This document shows, one piece after another, positions 1 to 5,165 of a DNA stretch of 9,424 nt. Position numbers and translations under genes: made by a program. A model generated the notes under the pieces. It worked only from the letters and a program-made list of their open reading frames with translations. It was not told where the DNA came from and ran no database searches. Every line of letters starts with the position of its first letter. Within the stretch, counting starts at the first letter, position 1. This stretch comes from Deltaproteobacteria bacterium (GTDB lineage: Bacteria; Desulfobacterota; Desulfobacteria; Desulfobacterales; Desulfosalsimonadaceae), in the NCBI GenBank assembly GCA_024280875.1, contig JAJRPH010000556.1, positions 1-9,424 of the forward strand. Direction: 5' to 3'.

Positions 1-801
1 GCCATAATCAGCCCCAAAAGCATTGGGGAACGACAACAGGCCGCCACTCTTTTTTCAGCCCTGCCTTTTAATGGGCTTGTGTTGTTGGACAGAGGCTACC
101 CCTCCTTCTGGCTTTTCAAGCTTATTCTGACTGAACGTGCTCATTTTTGCGCCAGAGTTTCCCGAAACTGGAAAATTATCAGACAATTTATTAATTCCGG
201 CAAAAAGGAAAAAATCATTCAGTTAAAAGCCACATATTCATCCATTGAACATTGCCGGGAAATCGGACTGGACGTTGAACCGTTGACGCTTCGTCTGATT
301 CGAGTGGAACTCGATTCCAGTGAAGTTGAAGTATTAATCACTTCATTGACTGACAGACAAACATATACGCTGGATCTCTTTACCGAACTCTATCATTTAC
401 GATGGCCGGTGGAAGAAGATTACAAAACCATGAAATGCCGTATGGAAGTAGAAGCCTTTACCGGAAAATCCGTTCTTTCGGTTTATCAGGATTTTCATGC
501 TCAGGTATTTTTCAAAAACCTTGTGGCGGTTATGGCTTTTCCGATACAAGCTCAATTAACTGCCGCCGGAAAGAAGAAGCAATACGAACACCAGATCAAC
601 TTCACATATGCGTTGGGCAAAGCCAAGCATATGGTCATGTTGTTATTTCAAAGAACAAATACTGTGATTAACCGTCTGGTAAGGGAATTCCAATCGCTTT
701 TGGCAAAAACCACAGAACCAGTGCGACCGGGGCGGAAATTCCCAAGAAACCATAAAACAGCGAAAAAAACTTTTTACATGAACTATAAACAGCTTTGTTA
801 A
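1..801 (+). CDS. IS4-family DDE transposase, C-terminal part (5' end beyond window)
   Basis: The reading frame is open from base 1 to the TAA at 799-801, so 266 residues of a longer transposase are visible; the ATG at 79 is internal, not the start. The fragment carries the IS4-family C1 signature Y-(2)-R-(3)-E-(6)-K exactly: Tyr codon at 391, Arg at 400, the catalytic Glu at 412 and Lys at 433, in the context YHLRWPVEEDYKTMK. An upstream LLDRGYPS segment (Asp codon 88-90) matches the region around the second catalytic Asp. The C-terminus is basic, as is usual for these DNA-binding enzymes. The protein would cut and rejoin the ends of its own insertion sequence. The visible part has no frameshift or stop, so the element could be intact. 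The left end lies outside the window and the right terminal repeat cannot be defined without it. Confidence 0.9.
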   Translation, partial: AIISPKSIGERQQAATLFSALPFNGLVLLDRGYPSFWLFKLILTERAHFCARVSRNWKIIRQFINSGKKEKIIQLKATYSSIEHCREIGLDVEPLTLRLIRVELDSSEVEVLITSLTDRQTYTLDLFTELYHLRWPVEEDYKTMKCRMEVEAFTGKSVLSVYQDFHAQVFFKNLVAVMAFPIQAQLTAAGKKKQYEHQINFTYALGKAKHMVMLLFQRTNTVINRLVREFQSLLAKTTEPVRPGRKFPRNHKTAKKTFYMNYKQLC

Positions 802-820
802 GTTAATGGCATTGAGTCCT

Positions 821-991
821 TTATATGATTATCAAGCCTGTACCATCGGTCTTTGTGATTTCAAACGGCTCCAGCACCCTTTGCCTGACTTCCTCGGACA
901 TCCCCGGTCCGTTATCCCTGACTTTTACAAGAACCGCCCGGCCAATATTTTCCGCCAGGCCTTCCTCTTCCGTAGAGAAGTGTCCAATAAT
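821..991 (-). pseudogene. Remnant of a histidine kinase ATPase domain
   Basis: The minus strand from 991 to the TAA at 821-823 reads 56 codons without a stop and contains, in correct order and spacing, three ATP-binding boxes of a histidine kinase: G1 as VRDNGPGM, the F box as EPFEITK, and the start of G2 as DGTGL. After DGTGL the frame becomes III-stop instead of the expected GLS continuation, so the similarity breaks at about 833. In-frame stops (992-994 and 998-1000) lie just upstream, and no start codon, dimerisation domain or sensor region is present. This is therefore a decayed fragment, not a gene. It sits beside the transposase end, which suggests that IS insertion and later deletion destroyed a kinase gene here. 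The identification comes from motif reading only. Confidence 0.72.
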
Positions 992-1187
992 TCAAAATCA
1001 TACGCGTTAAAAATTCACAAAAAAATTTAAAATAGATGCTGTCGAATGCGTCATTGCAAAAGAATCGAGTTGAGAATTAATTCAATCCGGCGGCAAATAC
1101 GGTACCCCAGTTTCAGATTCCGGTTCCGCTTGATTAATGTATTTTTTCATAGTAAATGTATTTTTCGCAAAAAATGGACGTAATTTT

Positions 1188-1218
1188 TAGACAAACGGAT
1201 TTAAATAATAAATATAAA
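1188..1218 (+). promoter_or_regulatory. Possible sigma-70-type promoter for the CBS/transporter unit
   Basis: TAGACA (1188-1193) differs at one base from the -35 consensus and TATAAA (1213-1218) differs at one base from the -10 consensus. The 19-bp spacer is longer than the usual 17. The pair lies about 35 bp before the start codon at 1254, in the right orientation. The surrounding AT-richness makes chance matches likely, so this is only a candidate. Confidence 0.25.
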
Positions 1219-1241
1219 TTTATTAACCGAATAAATAGTTT

Positions 1242-1248
1242 GAGGAGG
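1242..1248 (+). promoter_or_regulatory. Strong ribosome binding site of the CBS gene
   Basis: GAGGAGG lies 5 bp before the ATG at 1254, nearly full complementarity to the 16S rRNA 3' end. It fixes the start of the CBS-domain gene. Confidence 0.8.
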
Positions 1249-1253
1249 TCCAT

Positions 1254-1814
1254 ATGAAATCTAAAAAAGTAAAAGATTTAATGGTTTCGGTAATGGAATA
1301 CGCTACTGTTTCCGAAGAGGCCACCCTGTTCGAGGCTGTCAAGGCATTGGAAGCGGCCCAAAAAAATTTAGGGAAAGACCGCTTCAAACATAGAGGTGTC
1401 CTGATTTATGACAAAAACAATAAAATTATCGGAAAACTGGGCCAACTGGATATACTCAAAGCCCTTGAACCGAAATATTTTAAAATGCAGGATCGCCCGG
1501 GCATGAAAGGCCTTGGTTTCAGTAAGCAATTTATGAAATCAATGCTTGACAACTTTCGCCTGCTTGATGGGGCGATGTCAAATATCTGCAAAAAGGCCGG
1601 TGAAACAAAAGTCTCTACATTTGTAGTGACGCCTGGTGAAGGTGAATTCGTGGACGAAAATGATTCCATCGATGAAGCCATTCATCAGCTGGTTATGGGG
1701 CAGCATCAGTCTTTGCTGGTCACCGATAAAATTGGCGATATTGTCGGAATTCTTAGACTCACCGACATATTTTCAACAATTTGTCAGAGCATGCATGAAT
1801 GCGGCATTGATTAA
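1254..1814 (+). CDS. Double CBS-domain protein
   Basis: This 186-residue soluble protein is built from a pair of CBS motifs. The first covers about residues 1-72 and begins with the typical KVKDLM entry, followed later by HRGVLIYDKNNKIIGKLGQLDIL. The second covers about residues 106-178, with HQSLLVTDKIGDIVGILRLTDIF. A linker of about 35 residues (72-106) separates them. CBS pairs bind adenine nucleotides or related ligands and gate partner proteins, often transporters. No other domain, signal peptide or membrane segment is present, so it would act as a stand-alone cytoplasmic sensor. The transporter gene follows after 69 bp on the same strand, which suggests co-transcription and that the CBS pair reports energy state to that transporter; this functional link is inferred. 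The ligand cannot be read from the sequence. Confidence 0.85.
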   Translation: MKSKKVKDLMVSVMEYATVSEEATLFEAVKALEAAQKNLGKDRFKHRGVLIYDKNNKIIGKLGQLDILKALEPKYFKMQDRPGMKGLGFSKQFMKSMLDNFRLLDGAMSNICKKAGETKVSTFVVTPGEGEFVDENDSIDEAIHQLVMGQHQSLLVTDKIGDIVGILRLTDIFSTICQSMHECGID

Positions 1815-1867
1815 ACGGCTGTGTGCCAGAGGGGGGTTAAAAAGTATTCACCACCCGGAAACACCGC

Positions 1868-1874
1868 AAGGAGG
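1868..1874 (+). promoter_or_regulatory. Ribosome binding site that decides the transporter start
   Basis: AAGGAGG lies 9 bp before the ATG at 1884. The longer open frame begins at an ATG at 1821, but that would add 21 polar residues with no membrane or family character and would place this site inside the coding sequence. The start at 1884 is therefore preferred. Confidence 0.8.
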
Positions 1875-1883
1875 AATCTCTTA

Positions 1884-3368
1884 ATGGATAGCGTACAACG
1901 ACCAGAAGAAAATCAAAAAAACTGGGCTAAAATCATCGCCATGTTCACGGGCGTCTTTTTATTTGCGATTGTTTATTATTCCCCTCAATGGTTTGATGCA
2001 GTGGATCCGTCCGGCAAACACTTTGTGCTGTCCCAGCAGGGAAAAGGAGCCTTGGCCATATTTTTACTGGCCAGCACCTGGTGGGTATTTGAAGTGGTTC
2101 CCATCGGTATCACCAGCCTGATGATCGGGGTTCTTCAAGTCCTGTTTCTCATCCGTACGCCCAATGAGGCATTCAAGGACTTCATGGATCCGTCGGTATT
2201 GTTTATTTTCGGCTCCATCGTCATCGGACTGGTGTTCACCAAAACCGGACTGACACGTCGACTGGCCTATAAAATGCTTATGATTGTCGGGGAACGAACC
2301 AGCATGATCTATCTGGGCTGTTTTGTTGTGACGGCCGCCCTCTCCCATATTATGGCCCACACCGCCGTGGCTGCCACTATTTATCCGCTTTTGATGGCCA
2401 TCTATGCGATGTATGGCGAAGGCGACAAACAGACCAAATTCGGTAAAGGCCTTTTTATGGGCATGGCCTACGTGGCCGGTGCCGGCAGTATTGTAACCCT
2501 GCTTGGTGCGGCCCGGGGGGCTGTGGCCATTGGATTTTACAAGGATGTAATGAATCAGAATATCGGATTTTTTGAACTCACCTATTACATGCTCCCCATC
2601 GGCTGGCTGATGACATTTTTGCTGTGGGGCTATTTCATGATCGTTTGCAAGCCCGAAAAAAAGACCATTCCGGGGCTAAGGGAAAAAGCCAGGCAATTAA
2701 ACGATGAACTAGGTTCGATCACCCGGCAGGAAATTATTGCCGTCCTGATCGTCGGCACCTGTGTTATATCCCTGGGTGTTATTGCTGTTTTAAAATCTGT
2801 AGTCCCCGGTTTTCATCCTCCCCATAAGACAGCCGTCATACTTTTATCCACAGTCATGTTTTTTATTACCGGTATTTTAACCATTGAAGATCTGGAAGAA
2901 ATTCCCTGGAATATTATCCTGCTGTTTGCCGGTGCCATGAGTATCGGTTTCTGCCTGTGGCAGACCGGGGCAGCCGAATGGCTGGCTATCAACTGGCTGG
3001 TCATGTTCAAGGAAGCCAACTGGTTTATATTCGTCATGGGCATCGCGTTTTTTGTCATGATGATGACAAACTTTATCATGAATGTGGCCGCCATTGCTAT
3101 TTCTCTTCCCGTGGCGCTGGTGATCGCGCCTTACCTGGGAGTGGCCGGGGAAGTCATTCTTTTTGCCTCGTTGGTGACCGCCGGTATGCCGTTTCTGCTA
3201 CTGGTTGGCGCGGCCCCCAATGCCATTGCCTATGATTCGAAGCAGTTTACCACTGGCGAATTCTTTCTTTACGGTATCCCGGCCAGCATCATATTGATGG
3301 GTGTTACCGCCTTTGCCGTTTTTGTTCTGTGGCCCATCATGGGCATGCCGATTCTCACCGGGAATTAA
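1884..3368 (+). CDS. SLC13/DASS-family anion permease, divergent
   Basis: This is a 494-residue polytopic inner-membrane protein with about eleven hydrophobic stretches, a usual length for the divalent-anion:sodium symporter (DASS, SLC13) family, whose members import sulfate or dicarboxylates with sodium. Family landmarks are a VFEVVPIGITSL segment (68-79), EEIPWNIILLFAGAMSIG (338-355), TNFIMNVAAIAISLPV (395-410) and GAAPNAIAY (442-450). The second half keeps the family's Asn-containing motif. In the first half the expected Ser-Asn-Thr motif reads AHT (158-160, within LSHIMAHTAVAATIYP), and the expected Gly-Thr-Pro-Pro-Asn-like motif reads GAARG (208-212). Since these hairpin-tip motifs line the sodium and substrate sites, substrate or ion coupling may differ from known members. 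It is preceded by the CBS gene, probably in one transcript. Sulfate is a plausible substrate given the neighbouring SulP gene, but this is inferred. Confidence 0.85.
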   Translation: MDSVQRPEENQKNWAKIIAMFTGVFLFAIVYYSPQWFDAVDPSGKHFVLSQQGKGALAIFLLASTWWVFEVVPIGITSLMIGVLQVLFLIRTPNEAFKDFMDPSVLFIFGSIVIGLVFTKTGLTRRLAYKMLMIVGERTSMIYLGCFVVTAALSHIMAHTAVAATIYPLLMAIYAMYGEGDKQTKFGKGLFMGMAYVAGAGSIVTLLGAARGAVAIGFYKDVMNQNIGFFELTYYMLPIGWLMTFLLWGYFMIVCKPEKKTIPGLREKARQLNDELGSITRQEIIAVLIVGTCVISLGVIAVLKSVVPGFHPPHKTAVILLSTVMFFITGILTIEDLEEIPWNIILLFAGAMSIGFCLWQTGAAEWLAINWLVMFKEANWFIFVMGIAFFVMMMTNFIMNVAAIAISLPVALVIAPYLGVAGEVILFASLVTAGMPFLLLVGAAPNAIAYDSKQFTTGEFFLYGIPASIILMGVTAFAVFVLWPIMGMPILTGN

Positions 3369-3382
3369 TCCCATAACGGTTT

Positions 3383-3420
3383 TCAGAGATGGCCCTGTTT
3401 TTCTAAAGGGCCATCTCTGA
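3383..3420. terminator. 14-bp perfect hairpin between convergent genes
   Basis: TCAGAGATGGCCCT (3383-3396) is perfectly complementary to AGGGCCATCTCTGA (3407-3420), with a 10-base loop. It lies 14 bp after the stop of the + strand transporter and 46 bp past the stop of the - strand receiver gene, so it could stop transcription from both sides. No run of T follows the stem on either strand, so it is not a classical intrinsic terminator. It may work with Rho, act as an mRNA 3'-end stabiliser, or be part of the adjacent repeat. Confidence 0.6.
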
Positions 3421-3466
3421 TAGCTTCATCGAAAACTCAAATTCTGTTCAGCGACCCTTTGCTACC
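3419..3466 (+). repeat. Partial, diverged copy of the palindromic repeat at 3932-4070
   Basis: Bases 3419-3447 match 3932-3960 at 23 of 29 positions without a gap, ending in the shared CAAATTCTGT. After a small indel the match resumes with CCTTTGCT. Only the left part of the element is present: the similarity fades at the stop codon (3467-3469, minus strand) of the receiver gene. The copy has the same orientation as the full element. Confidence 0.65.
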
Positions 3467-3895
3467 TTACCAGCCTTTTCGGGTAAGAATATCCCGGATG
3501 CGTTTTTCGCTCTTTTTTTCCACCAGGATAATTTTCTCCGCCTTAGCGCGTTTGATCCGTTCCACGATTGTTGTCAGATCGGCCGGCTTTTCAATCAGGT
3601 CCATGGCACCGAGTTTCATTGCTTCAATCCCTTTTTCCACCGTGGCATGTCCGGTTAGTAAAATGACCTGCAGGTCCGGGTTTTTCTCTTTCATTATCTT
3701 GAGGGTTTCCAGTCCGTCCATTTCCGGCATCATCAGATCAAGCACCACGGCATCAAATGATTCTGTCTCAATTTTTTTTATTGCGTCTTTGGCGGAAGAG
3801 GCAGTCGAAACATTCATGTCGCGAGCTGTCAGGCGGTCAGAGATAATGGTTAAAAAATCCTGCTCGTCATCCACGATTAAGACTTTGTCAGTCAT
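3467..3895 (-). CDS. Stand-alone response-regulator receiver protein
   Basis: This 142-residue protein is one CheY-like receiver domain (about 1-120) plus a short, charged, lysine-rich tail (about 121-142) with no recognisable output domain. The phosphorylation site is complete: acidic pair D9-D10, acceptor D53 in VVLDLMMPEMDG, switch T81 in LLTGHA, and K103 followed by a Pro. It should receive phosphate from a histidine kinase or a phosphotransfer protein and act through protein contact. The start is supported by AAGGAGG on the minus strand (3902-3908), 6 bp from the ATG. It is the last gene of the minus-strand cluster, separated from the upstream kinase-like gene by 229 bp that hold a repeat element, so it may have its own promoter or be read from the cluster. 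The partner is not identifiable from sequence alone. Confidence 0.92.
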   Translation of the reverse strand: MTDKVLIVDDEQDFLTIISDRLTARDMNVSTASSAKDAIKKIETESFDAVVLDLMMPEMDGLETLKIMKEKNPDLQVILLTGHATVEKGIEAMKLGAMDLIEKPADLTTIVERIKRAKAEKIILVEKKSEKRIRDILTRKGW

Positions 3896-3931
3896 GATAG
3901 GCCTCCTTGTTTATTTTTTCTGTTTATTTTT

Positions 3932-4070
3932 GATGGCTTCGTAAAAAGCCCAAATTCTGTGTTGCGCTGCATCCTTTGCTGCTTCATGGTACGTTAAGTA
4001 CAAATCATTACTCAGGATTTACGCGCCTTGCCAATTCTATGAGATTGGTGAACTTTTATACTTTGCCATC
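3932..4070. repeat. 139-bp MITE/REP-like palindromic element
   Basis: The left end GATGGCTTCGTAAAAAG (3932-3948) and the reverse complement of the right end (4053-4070, GATGGCAAAGTATAAAAG) agree at 14 of 17 aligned positions with one gap, giving imperfect terminal inverted repeats. Inside are further short inverted pairs, for example GTAC-GTTAA-GTAC near 3990 and CCAAT/ATTGG at 4031-4048. There is no open frame of note, and a truncated second copy lies at 3419-3466. These are the traits of a non-autonomous mobile or structural repeat. Such elements are, from memory, common between genes in Desulfobacterales genomes. It fills most of the gap between two minus-strand signalling genes. Confidence 0.65.
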
Positions 4071-4124
4071 TAAATTTGATTTTTTACCAGTTTATAATTT
4101 TTATTTTGTATATTTTCGCCGGGT

Positions 4125-4799
4125 TTATTGGGACGGCTGAGTAATCTTTTCAGGCAAGTTTAACGTTATTATACCTTTTCCATCATCCGGCTGCAATGTG
4201 CAATTCAACAATGAAAGTATCCGCAGGACAGGTTCCGATAAAAAATCTTTAAATGTACTTTCCGTCAGTTTCCCCAATCCCGTGAAACTAATTTTGGCCC
4301 CGGATTCTAATTTTGCCGGCAGCAGTTCAATTTTTTTTGCATCGTCTGTGATATTCATGGCAAAGTCAAGTATCAGCCAGATCAGGTTTTTTAAGAAAAA
4401 CGGGTGGGTAGTGATTGTTAACGCTGTATCGAAAAATGCGACGGAAACTTTAAAGCCACGGGTCACCGTCGTACGTTCCGAAAGGTTTATCATCAGTTCA
4501 AGTAAAACGTTTAAATCAACCTGGCTTGCAGGATCATCCAGGCTGTGGGCCAGGCGGTTCATGTTATTAACAATGAAGTTGGAGCGCTGGACCTGTTTTA
4601 ACATGGTGCCGGCCAGAGACTGAAGACGCTCCATATCAACCTTCATGCCTTTTTTAGCCATCAGGGTGACGTCTTCGAGATAACCGGCGCTTTCGTTAAG
4701 GACCGCCAGTGAATTTTTTATCTCATGGGAGATGGACGCAGAAACTTTGGAATAAAACGCAAGACCTGCTTCGCCTAACGGATCAATTATGTTGGACAT
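4125..4799 (-). CDS. Small histidine-kinase-like protein with degenerate ATPase domain
   Basis: This 224-residue soluble protein has a histidine-kinase dimerisation domain at about 12-85, with a good H-box, SASISHEIKNSLAVLN, and phospho-acceptor candidate H25. The region 110-217 has the layout of the catalytic ATPase domain but not its key residues. The N-box-like stretch LKNLIWLILDFAMNI (136-150) lacks the Mg-binding Asn in its usual setting. The G1 position reads SFTGLGKL without the Asp. No F box or Gly-rich G2 is visible, although a closing strand GKGIITLNLPE (207-217) remains. It therefore probably cannot autophosphorylate, but could be phosphorylated on H25 and pass phosphate on, like Spo0B-type phosphotransferases. 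It follows the receiver gene by 12 bp, and its ribosome binding site AAGGAGA (4807-4813) overlaps that gene's stop, which indicates translational coupling. A decaying kinase is the alternative, but the intact frame argues for use. Confidence 0.75.
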   Translation of the reverse strand: MSNIIDPLGEAGLAFYSKVSASISHEIKNSLAVLNESAGYLEDVTLMAKKGMKVDMERLQSLAGTMLKQVQRSNFIVNNMNRLAHSLDDPASQVDLNVLLELMINLSERTTVTRGFKVSVAFFDTALTITTHPFFLKNLIWLILDFAMNITDDAKKIELLPAKLESGAKISFTGLGKLTESTFKDFLSEPVLRILSLLNCTLQPDDGKGIITLNLPEKITQPSQ

Positions 4800-4811
4800 G
4801 CTTCAGTCTCC

Positions 4812-5165
4812 TTATTTACCCAGCGCATCATTTATTTTCTCGATCAGGTCACTTATGTTGATCGGTTTCATCAGGTAATATTCAGCCTCGGCACTGCCGG
4901 CTTGATAGTCTTCCGCTGAACCGTGACCGGTCAGGTAGATCGTTTTGATGCCCGGCAGTTTTTTTTCGATAATTTTTTTCAGTTCGCGTCCGCCCACCCG
5001 CGGCATTTTTACATCCAGCAGCGCTAAATCATAATGCCGGGTTTCGATCATTTTTTCCGCGCCTTTCGCACTGGTCACCCAGTCCGCCACAATACCTCTT
5101 AAAGACAGGCGTTCCGCCAGGGTGGCCACAAATTCTTCTTCATCATCCACGAGGAGTAAGCGCAT
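4812..5165 (-). CDS. Stand-alone receiver domain, translationally coupled to the sensor kinase
   Basis: This 117-residue CheY-like receiver has nothing else attached. Active-site residues are all present: D7-D8, acceptor D51 in LLDVKMP, T79 in YLTGHG and K100 before Pro. Its ATG (5163-5165) lies inside the end of the sensor-kinase gene, a 23-bp overlap, with AAGGAGA (minus strand, 5172-5178) 6 bp ahead. The coupling makes it the most likely direct phosphate acceptor of that kinase. With no output domain it would work as a shuttle in a relay or by binding a partner. The small kinase-like gene follows immediately, in line with a receiver-to-histidine transfer step, though that step is inferred. 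Confidence 0.92.
   Translation of the reverse strand: MRLLLVDDEEEFVATLAERLSLRGIVADWVTSAKGAEKMIETRHYDLALLDVKMPRVGGRELKKIIEKKLPGIKTIYLTGHGSAEDYQAGSAEAEYYLMKPINISDLIEKINDALGK

Larger units (their letters stand above)
992..1253. other. AT-rich intergenic region upstream of the CBS gene
   Basis: No coding potential is seen here on either strand. The stretch holds a perfect 10-bp palindrome GAATTAATTC (1074-1083) and a direct repeat AATGTATTTTTTC / AATGTATTTTTC (1136-1148 and 1155-1166, 19 bp apart). It becomes very AT-rich towards the start of the downstream gene. The repeat spacing is near two helical turns, which would suit a regulator binding site, but in AT-rich DNA such short repeats can arise by chance. 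Confidence 0.4.

Noticed and set aside
802..832. Right terminal inverted repeat and target duplication of the insertion sequence
   Set aside because: The other end of the element is outside the window, so no repeat pair can be matched and the boundary stays undefined.
806..1030. Plus-strand ORFs of 74 and 61 codons after the transposase
   Set aside because: They have no recognisable features, and the opposite strand in the same place carries ordered histidine-kinase boxes, so they are antisense shadows of a kinase remnant.
1136..1166. Direct repeat AATGTATTTTT as an operator
   Set aside because: It is noted in the intergenic entry, but it is too short and too AT-rich to call as a regulatory site.
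1821..1883. Upstream ATG extending the transporter by 21 residues
   Set aside because: The extension is polar, contains the strong ribosome site of the ATG at 1884 and has no good site of its own.
3459..3944. Plus-strand ORF of 161 codons
   Set aside because: It lies antisense to a receiver gene with complete active-site residues and its composition (Ser/Ile/Phe-rich) is typical of an antisense frame.
4198..4623. Plus-strand ORF of 141 codons
   Set aside because: It is antisense to the small kinase-like gene, whose H-box and coupled ribosome site support the minus strand.
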